Shown: positions 27,001 through 34,681 of the stretch, piece after piece | Numbering within the stretch: position 1 is the stretch's first letter | Layout: each line of letters begins with the position of its first letter | NCBI GenBank assembly: GCA_036560485.1 | Contig: DATBRC010000020.1 | Span: forward strand, 62,001 to 126,000 | From: DATBRC01 sp036560485 | GTDB taxonomy: Bacteria; Pseudomonadota; Gammaproteobacteria; Burkholderiales; Burkholderiaceae_D | DNA: 64,000 nucleotides | Direction: 5' to 3' | The notes under the pieces: model-generated | Seen by the model: only the letters and a program-made list of their open reading frames with translations | Databases searched by the model: none | Told to the model about the DNA's origin: nothing | Position numbers and translations under genes: made by a program

Positions 27001-27661
27001 TGTCGGCATCGGCGGCGCGTACCTGTGCGTGTATGGCATGGAAGGACCAGGTGGTTATCAATTCGTCGGACGCACTGTTCAGATGTGGAACCGCTATCGA
27101 CAAACCGAAAGCTTCCGCGATGGCAAACCATGGCTGTTGCGTTTCTTCGACCAGATCCGTTTTTATCAAGTAAGCGAAGAAGAGTTGCTGGAACATCGAC
27201 GCGATTTTCCGTTGGGACGATTCAATATCAAGATTGAAGAAACGACATTCTCGCTTGCAGATTACAACCGCTTCCTGAGCGAGCAACAGGAATCAATTGC
27301 TTCCTTCAAATTGAAACAGCAAACCGCTTTCGAAGCAGAGCGCGAACGCTGGCGCATCAGCGGTCAGGCCGAGTATGTAGGTGACGAAGCTGCCACCACT
27401 GATGCCCACGAAGCGGAACTGGAACCCGGCAGCCATTACTTGTCTGCGGTTGTGCCGGGAAGCGTCTGGAAAATCGTCGCGCGTCCAGGTGAAACGCTGA
27501 ACAAAGGCGACACGATCGCCATTCTGGAGTCGATGAAAATGGAAATCCCGTTGGTCGCCACGCAGGAAGGCATCCTCACCGAATTGCTGGTGGCAGAAGG
27601 AACGCCGGTTGCGGCTGGGCAGAAGATTGCGATCTTCAAATCCATCGAGCTCGTGCAATGA
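24023..27661 (+). CDS. Biotin-dependent guanidine/urea carboxylase
   Basis: A 1212-residue multidomain enzyme. Biotin carboxylase comes first (about 1-450: 'KILIANRGEIACRV', 'KSTAGGGGIGM', 'EVNTRLQVEHGVTEE'). AHS2/KipA-like (about 455-770: 'IQTTVQDYPGRLGLW') and AHS1/KipI-like (about 805-1010) carboxyltransferase parts follow. The protein ends with a biotinyl domain whose attachment site ESMKME contains Lys1172. It carboxylates guanidine (or urea) with ATP and bicarbonate in the cytoplasm. Sequence family alone does not separate the two substrates, but the riboswitch and the deiminase genes favour guanidine. No frameshift is seen. Allophanate hydrolase follows after 28 bases. Confidence 0.94.
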   Translation: MYKKILIANRGEIACRVMRTARKMGIKTVAIYSEADVESLHVRLADEAVCVGPAPASESYLSADNVLKAALSTGAQAIHPGYGFMSENAAFAESCAAAGIDFIGPTPDQMRAFGLKHTARELAQKADVPLLPGTGLLADVSEALKEAERIGYPVMLKSTAGGGGIGMRLCHHAGELQAAYVSVKHLSENNFKNGGIYLEKFVSRARHVEVQIFGDGMGNVVSLGERDCSVQRRNQKVIEETPAPGLDDATRSALAKTAVRLAQSLNYLSAGTVEYVLDADTKQFYFLEVNTRLQVEHGVTEEVFGVDLVEWMIRAAAKNLTLPPQNQLIPSGHAMQLRVYAEDPAKNFQPSSGVLTAAEFDSTLRVDTWVERGVNVSPYYDPLLAKLIVKTENRAASVAALKAALKTTRIDGIETNLAYLASILDYPTFADGLQITQMLAHMPYLPQTIDVIDGGIQTTVQDYPGRLGLWAVGIPPSGPMDSFAHRYANHLLGNEADVATLEMTLQGAVLSFNCDTVIALTGADMNVTATGEHGKRHLKNWQAHSIFKGETLSCSSIVGAGVRTYLAIAGGIDTPHYLGSRSTFTLGNFGGHGGRAIRAGDVIKLHGASNQPVMPRSQDIPSYAHDWKIAVHYGPHGAPDFFTDDDIDMFFSTDWQVHFNSSRTGVRLIGPKPKWARTDGGEAGLHPSNIHDNAYAIGSIDFTGDMPVILGPDGPSLGGFVCPAVIVSADLWKIGQLKPGDTVRFIRVDETHAAKMRTALENVFAPNEPATAPQPFVLSDADAVKGASPIVGRSVCDQGLASEMRVTYRRAGDDYLLVEFGNLVLDINLRFRVHALMQAIETANVTGIIDLTPGIRSLQVHFDHRILQSRKLEALIDQLLTTLPPIEDMIVPSRIVHLPLAWDDSQTRLAIQKYQTTVRPDAPWCPSNIEFIRRINGLNSIDDVYNVVFNARYMVLGLGDVYLGAPVATPVDPRHRLVTTKYNPARTWTPENAVGIGGAYLCVYGMEGPGGYQFVGRTVQMWNRYRQTESFRDGKPWLLRFFDQIRFYQVSEEELLEHRRDFPLGRFNIKIEETTFSLADYNRFLSEQQESIASFKLKQQTAFEAERERWRISGQAEYVGDEAATTDAHEAELEPGSHYLSAVVPGSVWKIVARPGETLNKGDTIAILESMKMEIPLVATQEGILTELLVAEGTPVAAGQKIAIFKSIELVQ

Positions 27662-27689
27662 AACTTGTCCTTGTTACCGAGAGTACGAT

Positions 27690-29534
27690 ATGACAGCAAC
27701 TATCCCTCAACTTGATCTACGCCTCGCAACATTAAAAACGCAATATGCGCAACGTACCCTGTTGCCAAGCGATTGCATTGCGCAGATAAGCAAGCGCATA
27801 GAACAAATCGACCGGCCGGAAATCTGGATCAGCCGCGTCGCGCAGGATGTCCTTGCACAACGAGCTCAAGAGCTCGACCGTTTGTTATTGGCAGAAGGCG
27901 AAGCGGTATTCACACGGCTCCCGCTTTTCGGGATTCCGTTTGCGGTCAAAGACAATATCGATGTCGAGAACATGGCGACAACTGCAGGATGCCCTGCATT
28001 CGCTTATACGCCAACTTCATCCGCCCATGTCGTCGCAAAACTGCTGGCTGCCGGTGCGATCTTGATCGGTAAAACCAATCTCGACCAATTCGCTACCGGA
28101 CTCGTCGGCACCAGGTCGCCCTTTGGCGCAGTACGCAATGCGTTGCAACCCGACCGTGTCTCCGGCGGCTCCAGTTCCGGCTCCGCAGTTGCGGTGGCGC
28201 TCGATCTGGTCAGTTTTTCGTTAGGGACCGACACTGCAGGATCGGGCCGCGTTCCGGCAGGGCTCAATGACATTGTCGGCTTCAAGCCCACGCGCGGATT
28301 GTTGAGTGCAAGCGGTATGGTTCCAGCTTGCCGTACGCTGGATTGCATCTCGGTCTTTGCACGATCCATATCGAATGCATGGGCCGTCATGCAGGTCGCG
28401 GCTGGATTCGATCCGCACGATGCGTATTCGCGCGAAGTGCCGATGCTGCCGGTAAAAACCGGCAGCTATCGGGTTGCGGTGCCCAAGTCGCCAGAATTTT
28501 TTGGCGATACTCAGGCACAGCGATCATTCGAGGAGGTGCTGTCAAAACTGCGCAGTCTTCCCAATATCGACATCCGCGAAATCGATTTTTCTCCATTCAG
28601 GGATGCCGCATCGCTACTGTATCAAGGACCATGGGTTGCGGAGCGCTTGGCAGCGGTCGGTGAATTCTTCGAGTCACATCACGACGCGATCGATCCTGTC
28701 GTAGCCGGCATCATCGGCCAAGGGAAAAAATTTTCCGCGGTCGATACGTTCAATGCCCACTATCGTCTTGCCGACTTAAAGCGCAAAGCTGAAATGATCT
28801 TGGCCGATATTGATTTCATGATCGTGCCGACGGCGCCGACCTTCCCCAGTATCGACGACCTGAAAGAGCAACCTGTCATCCGCAATTCCGAATTGGGCTA
28901 CTACACCAACTTCGTCAATTTCTTTGACATGGCTGCACTGGCGATCCCCGCTACGCAACGCAGCGATGGCCTGCCGTTTGGTATCACCTTGATTGGTCCG
29001 GCAGGATCTGACCACTTGCTGGCTGATGCTGCGCAAAAACTAACCGATTCAATCGGAACGAATGTAACAAGCGAAACATCTGTCTCAGCATCACCCTTGC
29101 CATTTTCAGAAGCGACGATACAAATCGCCGTGGTCGGCGCGCACCTCGACGGTCAGCCACTCAATTGGCAATTGCTGGAATGTGGCGCACGGCTGTCGGA
29201 GGCCACCACCACCTCAGCCCAATACAAATTACATGCGTTGAGCGGAACCGTTCCACCTAAACCGGGACTCGAACGTGTCGCTCACGACGGCAAGCCGATA
29301 GCGCTGGAAGTGTGGGAAATGCCCATCCGGCATTTCGGAAAATTTGTCGCGAATGTGCCATCACCGCTTGCGATCGGGACGCTGGAGTTATCCGATGGAC
29401 GATGGGTAAAAGGATTTTTATGCGAGCCGATTGCCATTCAAGGTGCAACGGACATTACACACTTTGGCGGATGGCGTGCGTATCTTGATGCCACCGCCAA
29501 TGCACGATCGAGCGGAGCATCGCTGACTGCATGA
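27690..29534 (+). CDS. atzF: Allophanate hydrolase (AtzF type)
   Basis: A 614-residue amidase-signature enzyme. The Ser-cisSer-Lys triad is visible as Lys87 (FAVKDNI), Ser161 (SGGSSSGS) and Ser185 (TDTAGSGRVPA). A C-terminal domain from about residue 470 ('IQIAVVGAHLDGQPLNWQL', 'LSDGRWVKGFL') is typical of AtzF/allophanate hydrolase and helps finish the conversion of allophanate to ammonia and carbon dioxide. It closes the pathway guanidine, carboxyguanidine, allophanate, ammonia. The ATG at 27690 fits family starts; the longer frame from 27609 overlaps the carboxylase gene. The Shine-Dalgarno sequence is weak, suggesting coupling. Confidence 0.94.
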   Translation: MTATIPQLDLRLATLKTQYAQRTLLPSDCIAQISKRIEQIDRPEIWISRVAQDVLAQRAQELDRLLLAEGEAVFTRLPLFGIPFAVKDNIDVENMATTAGCPAFAYTPTSSAHVVAKLLAAGAILIGKTNLDQFATGLVGTRSPFGAVRNALQPDRVSGGSSSGSAVAVALDLVSFSLGTDTAGSGRVPAGLNDIVGFKPTRGLLSASGMVPACRTLDCISVFARSISNAWAVMQVAAGFDPHDAYSREVPMLPVKTGSYRVAVPKSPEFFGDTQAQRSFEEVLSKLRSLPNIDIREIDFSPFRDAASLLYQGPWVAERLAAVGEFFESHHDAIDPVVAGIIGQGKKFSAVDTFNAHYRLADLKRKAEMILADIDFMIVPTAPTFPSIDDLKEQPVIRNSELGYYTNFVNFFDMAALAIPATQRSDGLPFGITLIGPAGSDHLLADAAQKLTDSIGTNVTSETSVSASPLPFSEATIQIAVVGAHLDGQPLNWQLLECGARLSEATTTSAQYKLHALSGTVPPKPGLERVAHDGKPIALEVWEMPIRHFGKFVANVPSPLAIGTLELSDGRWVKGFLCEPIAIQGATDITHFGGWRAYLDATANARSSGASLTA

Positions 29535-29595
29535 TGCAGCCGCGATACAGCATCCATTGCATACGGCGCTCAATACGCAATAAAGAGCAAGTTCG

Positions 29596-29608
29596 GTGCA
29601 CACAGCAC
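29596..29608 (+). promoter_or_regulatory. Candidate upstream activator dyad, TorF gene
   Basis: GTGC-N5-GCAC lies 106 bases before the sigma-54 promoter at 29702. The following bases (AGAAACAGGGCGA) are also identical to those after the dyad at 18133. Confidence 0.5.
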
Positions 29609-29701
29609 AGAAACAGGGCGAGCATGATTGAAAGAGATGAGATTCAAATCAATATCACATTCATCATCAAGAAAAACGTAACGCATTGATGCAAAAACAC
29701 C

Positions 29702-29717
29702 TGGCACAAATCATGCA
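29702..29717 (+). promoter_or_regulatory. Sigma-54 promoter of the TorF porin gene
   Basis: TGGCACAAATCATGCA has correct -24/-12 spacing and differs from the promoter at 18240 in only three bases. The flanking sequence on both sides is conserved with that locus. Confidence 0.8.
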
Positions 29718-29731
29718 TTTCTAAGCGAACA

Positions 29732-29759
29732 GTATTATTTATTTTTGATTCAGTAATAC
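29732..29759 (+). promoter_or_regulatory. NikR-type operator, copy C (GTATTA-N16-TAATAC)
   Basis: A perfect dyad, GTATTA 29732-29737 and TAATAC 29754-29759, with a 16-base spacer. It stands at the same distance from its sigma-54 promoter as the copy at 18270. Confidence 0.75.
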
Positions 29760-29788
29760 TCACCTTAACCGCTTGAAAGGAGTTTTTC

Positions 29789-30604
29789 ATGAATTGCAGC
29801 CGTTCAAAGAACGTGATTCGACACGTAGCTTCCAAAATCATCTTCCCGACCATAGCGATCGGCTTTACTCTGACAGCGCATGCGGAAGGACCAGAGCCTG
29901 ATTACAGCATCGCCTACAATGTGGGCGTGGTGTCCGACTATCGTGTGCGCGGCATCGCACAGACATCGTACAGGCCGGCACTGCAGGGCGGAATCGATTT
30001 CACGCACAAGAGTGGCGTGTATCTGGGAACGGCGGCTTCCAACGTCAATTGGGTGAAGGACTTCAACGGCGCTACCAAAGGTAGCCTGGAAGTCGACTTG
30101 TATGGCGGCTATCGCGGACAATTTGCCGACAATCTTCTTTCCTATGACGTAGGCATCATCCGATATCAATACCCGGGCAATAACTCCGGCACTGCCGGCT
30201 TCTATCCTGCTGGCACCTTTGCCAACGCAAGCACGACTGAAGCGTATGGCGCACTTACATTCCGTATCTTCACACTCAAATACAATCGCAGCCTGGGTAA
30301 CTTCCTCGGCAATCTGAATAGCTCAGGCAGTGAATATTTTGATTTAAGTGCTGCATTTGACCTGACTAATGGCTACACACTGATACCACACGTTGGCCAC
30401 CAGGATATTCCCAACCAGACGCTCCCCAATGCCAGTCCCAACTATTCCGACTATTCACTGACTCTGAGCAAAGATTTTGGGAACGGATTAGTCGCCACCT
30501 TGGCGGGTATAAAAACAAATGCTGACAAGGCCTTCTACACTGATACAAAGGGGCGCTACCTGGCGAGAAGTGCTGTGACGCTTGGGGTGAAATACAATTT
30601 CTAA
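29789..30604 (+). CDS. TorF-family (TIGR02001) putative outer-membrane porin
   Basis: A 271-residue secreted beta-rich protein of the TorF/TIGR02001 group. A signal peptide ends near residue 32 (LTAHA-EG). Alternating strands follow, such as 'DYSIAYNVGVVSDYRVRGIA', 'LQGGIDFTHKSGVYLG' and a terminal 'AVTLGVKYNF' with the C-terminal Phe of outer-membrane barrels. AAAGGAG precedes the ATG. Leader, sigma-54 promoter, NikR-type dyad and signal peptide are near copies of those of the guanidine binding-protein gene, while the mature proteins are unrelated. Co-regulation suggests it lets guanidine or another small nitrogen compound through the outer membrane. Transport has not been shown here. Confidence 0.85.
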   Translation: MNCSRSKNVIRHVASKIIFPTIAIGFTLTAHAEGPEPDYSIAYNVGVVSDYRVRGIAQTSYRPALQGGIDFTHKSGVYLGTAASNVNWVKDFNGATKGSLEVDLYGGYRGQFADNLLSYDVGIIRYQYPGNNSGTAGFYPAGTFANASTTEAYGALTFRIFTLKYNRSLGNFLGNLNSSGSEYFDLSAAFDLTNGYTLIPHVGHQDIPNQTLPNASPNYSDYSLTLSKDFGNGLVATLAGIKTNADKAFYTDTKGRYLARSAVTLGVKYNF

Positions 30605-30866
30605 GGTTGCTGTTCAATGCTGAATTGCGCAATGCGCCGATAGCCATGTTGGATTAACTATCTGGCATGGCTTTCTCGTTTTCTGTTTTTTGTATTGATG
30701 GAATTGCGGTTTATTTTTTGATGCAGATTCTGGAGTAATTTAAATGCAATTTGATTGCATCAAGATACAGTATTGACAGCGTGGGCAGAAATACCTGCCC
30801 ACCCTACTCGGCTTTTAGCCAAAGCCGTACGGAAATAGTAACCATGGCGGTCAGTTTTGGGAAGCA

Positions 30867-31769
30867 TTATGGTGTAAATTGAGCCCGCTGCTTTACGGTG
30901 TTTTCATACCCGGAAAGAAACGCCCGGCGCTGCTCGCAATCCTTCATAATTAAAAGTTGTAGGGCAGCGTAAAGAGACCAGCAATCATTTTCAATATTTT
31001 TATCTGACGTCTGACCTTCTTTGAATATGGCGCATCTTAGATTGAATAATCTATAAACCTCATCGTTTGCAATGTCAGATTTGAGAATATCTTTAAAAAA
31101 AGTCTTACGCTTTTCCCCGTTACTGCCTTTTTCAATAACTGAGTGGATGATGGCTTCAAAAGCCAGCCACAGCAAAATAAAACGCTCGCTAGGATACGTT
31201 TGTGCAAATGACTTATCTAGAAGAATTGCTGCTTCTTCTGGGATTTTTATTAGCTCGGCCTCTTCAATGGCAGGGCTGTTAAACATGTTCAATGATTGGG
31301 TGTCAAATAATGATGCATATCCCTCATCAGAAAAAATCTCTGATTCGCTTTTGTCCTCAGAAAAATATCGCGTAATAATAAGTTCTCGTGCAACTGGAAC
31401 TCCAAATACAAGTCGGAGCGCATTCGCAACAACAATTGTTTGAGTTCTACTGTCATGCCTCATCTCTGCGCTGGTATAACAGAATGTCAGCTTTAGATGA
31501 TTACTTTCTGTAGGAATCGGGACTTGTTGCATCAAGGAGATACACTGTCCTGATGGCTGGTAATGCATTGACCATCTCATACGGCATGTTTTGTCGTCTT
31601 GAGGTATGGCTAGTGAAACATCGATATTTTTGAAATTGTTTTTCGATAGAAAACTTCTAATTCTCGACAAGTCAGCTTGTTGTATAGAAGAGCTCCATAT
31701 GGTTTCTCTAAAAAACTTAAAGCCATAATGTCCGAATTCTTTAATTATTCTGTTTCTAAATTTTTCCAT
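30867..31769 (-). CDS. Orphan protein with HEPN-like C-terminal domain
   Basis: A 300-residue soluble protein, clearly more AT-rich than its neighbours, suggesting recent transfer. No named family is certain. The C-terminal third ('SERFILLWLAFEAIIHSV', 'YRLFNLRCAIFKEG', 'WSLYAALQLLIM') resembles the ApeA-like HEPN fold found in defence-related nucleases and structural proteins. The catalytic R-x4-6-H motif of HEPN RNases would fall on Arg245 with Lys250 in place of His, so ribonuclease activity is doubtful. The N-terminal two thirds has no recognisable domain. It stands alone between the TorF gene and a two-component system. A defence role is only a possibility. Confidence 0.65.
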   Translation of the reverse strand: MEKFRNRIIKEFGHYGFKFFRETIWSSSIQQADLSRIRSFLSKNNFKNIDVSLAIPQDDKTCRMRWSMHYQPSGQCISLMQQVPIPTESNHLKLTFCYTSAEMRHDSRTQTIVVANALRLVFGVPVARELIITRYFSEDKSESEIFSDEGYASLFDTQSLNMFNSPAIEEAELIKIPEEAAILLDKSFAQTYPSERFILLWLAFEAIIHSVIEKGSNGEKRKTFFKDILKSDIANDEVYRLFNLRCAIFKEGQTSDKNIENDCWSLYAALQLLIMKDCEQRRAFLSGYENTVKQRAQFTP

Positions 31770-31883
31770 AATGAAAAAGTCACAATTCTATTTACCCAGC
31801 AACCATTTATCAGAGGACAGCGCTGATTCCGGGGGCTGCTTCTGGCCGGGCGCATCCTTCAATTTTTCACTGAAATTTACACT

Positions 31884-32516
31884 TCAATCATACAAATTAT
31901 GCTGAATAGCATAATGAATCAATTCCGCATTATTCTCTTTATTCATCTTCTCCAGAATCCGTGTGCGATAAGTGCTGACCGTCTTCACACTCAAATTCAT
32001 CGAATCAGCAATCTCCGTCAACGATTTTCCTTTAACGATCTGCTCAAAAATCTGATGTTCACGCGCGGATAGCGTGTGATGTGGCGGCACATCGCGCTCA
32101 CCTTCAAGCTCAAACAACAATTTTTCCAGCAAGACCGGCGTCGCATAGCGGCCACCGCGCACAACTTTATGAATGGCAGCGACCAGCTCTTCCGATTCAC
32201 TATCCTTGGTCAGGTATCCTGCCGCACCTGCTTTCAATGCACGGATTGCGTACTGTTCTTCCGGGTACATGCTCAAGATCAGGATCGGCAGTTTCGGCTT
32301 TTCGGTTTTCATCTGACGCAGGATATCGAGGCCGCTTTTGTTGGGCATGTTGATGTCGAGCAGGACGACATCCCATTCCTCTTTGCGCATTTTTTCCAAA
32401 GCATCGAATCCATCGCTTGCTTCACCGGTGACTTCGATATCCGGACTTTCTTCGATCAGGCGCTTGACGCCCGCGCGAAATATTTTGTGATCATCCGCTA
32501 TCAGTACCTTGATCAT
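31884..32516 (-). CDS. NarL/LuxR-type response regulator
   Basis: A 210-residue two-domain regulator: a receiver with phosphorylation site Asp54 (LLDINMP) and acidic pocket 'IADDHK', and a C-terminal LuxR-type helix-turn-helix ('LSAREHQIFEQIVKGKSLTEIADSMNLSVKTV'). Its start overlaps the stop of the kinase gene by four bases (ATGA), so the two are translationally coupled and form a pair. Targets are not visible; the cytochrome/molybdopterin group nearby is one candidate by position only. Confidence 0.95.
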   Translation of the reverse strand: MIKVLIADDHKIFRAGVKRLIEESPDIEVTGEASDGFDALEKMRKEEWDVVLLDINMPNKSGLDILRQMKTEKPKLPILILSMYPEEQYAIRALKAGAAGYLTKDSESEELVAAIHKVVRGGRYATPVLLEKLLFELEGERDVPPHHTLSAREHQIFEQIVKGKSLTEIADSMNLSVKTVSTYRTRILEKMNKENNAELIHYAIQHNLYD

Positions 32517-33982
32517 GTGTTCTCTCCTGGCGCTGTACCCGGATAACGCAACATCACTTGCGTGCCCTTGCCTGCTTCGCTGTTGATGTCGAGGGTCGCG
32601 CCGATTTGCAATGCACGCTCCGACATGCCGACCAGGCCATACGACTTGCTGTGGTTGAGTTCATTCTTGCTGATGCCTTGGCCGTTGTCACGCACTTCAA
32701 TCGATAACACGTTATCGGCATGTGTGACTGCGATATCGACTTTGGTCGCTTGCGCATGCCTGCTGATGTTGGTTAATGCTTCCTGGAAGATGCGGAACAT
32801 CGCGGTTGCTACCGAGTCGTCCAGTTTGATCGGTGCAGCTGGTAACGCAATATTGCACTCGATATCGAGCCGTTCACGAAAGCGCGCTGCTTCCCATTCG
32901 ATCGCATCGAACAGACCAAGATTATCGAGAACGCCGGGGCGCAGATCCGCAGAAATCTTGCGCACCGTATCGATCGCATCGCGTATCAGGTCCATCATGG
33001 TCTGGGCGCGCGCAGCAAGCTTTGGTTCCGTCGTATGACGCGTCAACCAGCTTAAATCCATCTTGAGTGCGGTCAACGTGCCGCCCAGTACATCATGGAT
33101 CTCGCGCGAAATTTTGGTGCGCTGTTCTTCACGCATCGACAGCAGATGTTGCGATAGCTCGCGCAAGCGCTCGTGCGAGCGCACGATCTCTTGCTCGCGC
33201 TGTTTGGCTTCGGTCACATCGATTGCGACACCAATCACTGCCGGCTGTCCGCGATACTGGAAGCGTGTGCCATGCACGTCGATATCGACCAACCGTCCGT
33301 CTTTATGCTGTCCTTTGAACTGATAAAACAAACTGGTGATTTCACCGGCGATGCGCTTACGCAAGTTCTCGTTGACCTTCGCTGCGTCTTGTTCTGCTAT
33401 GAACTTCGACACCAATTGCGGCGCCATTTCCTGCTGCGTGTAACCGAACATGGCGGCGAAGCGCGGATTGACATACTGGAACATGTCGTCTTGAATGATG
33501 TAAAGGCCGACCAGCGATTGTTCTACCAAACCGCGAAAGGGGATCTCTGGCGTAGCGTCGGCGTGTGCTTGTGTTTCGCCAAAATCTTCATAGACACCAA
33601 TCAACCCGATCACATTATTGTTGAAATCACGTAGCGGATTGGTCGAGAAATTCAAGCGTACTGCCTTGCCGTCCTTGGTCAGCCGCTCCAGTTCGATATC
33701 GTTCAATGATTCGCCGGAGACGACCTGATTGTGCAATGACACACTTTGTTCTTCTCTGTCAGCGGGGATGTGCGGTAACGTGCGGCCGATGACTTCATCT
33801 TCGCGCCAGCCGAATATGCGTTCTGCAGCCTGGTTCCAAATCTTGACGTGGCGATTCAAATCGAGCGACACCAATGCGACGGGCGCATCACGCACCAGCG
33901 ATTTCAGCAAATCGTTTTCCTCACGCAAGCGTTGCAGCTCGGCTTCGATTTCTGAGGATGGAGTTTGATTTGGTCGTGACAT
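32513..33982 (-). CDS. PAS-PAS sensor histidine kinase (NarX-like core)
   Basis: A 489-residue cytoplasmic kinase without membrane segments. A short coiled start is followed by PAS1 (about 25-135, 'VALVSLDLNRHVKIWNQAAERIFGW') and PAS2 (about 148-260, 'YVNPRFAAMFGY'). A HisKA_3 dimerisation domain carries the phospho-accepting His296 (REIHDVLGG), and an HATPase domain has 'DNGQGIS' and 'GLVGMSERA'. Soluble double-PAS kinases usually read redox state or small ligands. It pairs with the overlapping response-regulator gene. The upstream gap holds no obvious partner. Confidence 0.94.
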   Translation of the reverse strand: MSRPNQTPSSEIEAELQRLREENDLLKSLVRDAPVALVSLDLNRHVKIWNQAAERIFGWREDEVIGRTLPHIPADREEQSVSLHNQVVSGESLNDIELERLTKDGKAVRLNFSTNPLRDFNNNVIGLIGVYEDFGETQAHADATPEIPFRGLVEQSLVGLYIIQDDMFQYVNPRFAAMFGYTQQEMAPQLVSKFIAEQDAAKVNENLRKRIAGEITSLFYQFKGQHKDGRLVDIDVHGTRFQYRGQPAVIGVAIDVTEAKQREQEIVRSHERLRELSQHLLSMREEQRTKISREIHDVLGGTLTALKMDLSWLTRHTTEPKLAARAQTMMDLIRDAIDTVRKISADLRPGVLDNLGLFDAIEWEAARFRERLDIECNIALPAAPIKLDDSVATAMFRIFQEALTNISRHAQATKVDIAVTHADNVLSIEVRDNGQGISKNELNHSKSYGLVGMSERALQIGATLDINSEAGKGTQVMLRYPGTAPGENT

Positions 33983-34077
33983 CCGCTGGCGTTATAAAAA
34001 CTGAACGCCTCTACGATAACGGATATTGTTACGTTTCGTCCATTATTGTGATTTTGATGGAAGCAGACGTTTTCTCG

Positions 34078-34455
34078 TCAGGCTGATACGTTGATCAACG
34101 TGCCGACTGTGCCGATGCCCGGCTGCTGCGGTCCGTTCGATGCTGCATTCGCTGGATTCAATGTTGCAGCCGTTGCATGATCCTGTTTGGCAGTCGTATT
34201 GAGTTGATTATCTGTACTGGATGTTTGGTTAACTGGCTTGGAGACATTAATCTCTTCAATCTTTGCCTTGGCTGCACTGATCTTGTTGGAAATCTCTTGA
34301 ATGGTTTCCTTGCCCTGAGCCGTATTGGCAGAATCGCAATTAACGCAATCCGACAGCTGCTTTTGATAGCGGATGATCTGCGCTTCCAGACCGGCTGTCG
34401 GTGAGACGGCAGTACTGGAACTGGGCAACGCTGTAGAACCAATTGCAGCGACCAT
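34078..34455 (-). CDS. Small coiled-coil protein, FlxA-like
   Basis: A 125-residue protein with a very good ribosome binding site (AAAGGAGG). The centre ('LEAQIIRYQKQLSDCVNCD', 'GKETIQEISNKISAAKAKIEEI') is a predicted coiled coil with a CxxC pair, resembling FlxA-like proteins. Both ends are Ser/Thr/Ala/Pro-rich and probably disordered. There is no signal peptide or membrane segment. It is preceded by about 160 bases of very AT-rich DNA shared with the divergent cytochrome b gene. Function is unknown; the FlxA resemblance rests on pattern only. Confidence 0.7.
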   Translation of the reverse strand: MVAAIGSTALPSSSTAVSPTAGLEAQIIRYQKQLSDCVNCDSANTAQGKETIQEISNKISAAKAKIEEINVSKPVNQTSSTDNQLNTTAKQDHATAATLNPANAASNGPQQPGIGTVGTLINVSA

Positions 34456-34681
34456 ATAAGCCTCCTTTGAAAATCACTTTTGAGTAATGTTTCTGTTTTC
34501 ATCCTCTTCTTAAATCGAGGGTTTGTTGTTTAGGCGCATACCAAACCGATTCCTTACATCATATTTGAATAAATTTTTAAATAAACTAGAGTGTTTTTAT
34601 TAATTTAATTGTAATGTGGTGCTGGTTTCTTCGACTGATGTCTTGGTTCCCCTTACCTATACTTACTCGCTGAAGGAAAAC

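Noticed and set aside
24023..27661. Annotation as urea carboxylase of a urea pathway
   Set aside because: The guanidine-I riboswitch and both carboxyguanidine deiminase subunits point to guanidine; urea may still be a side substrate.
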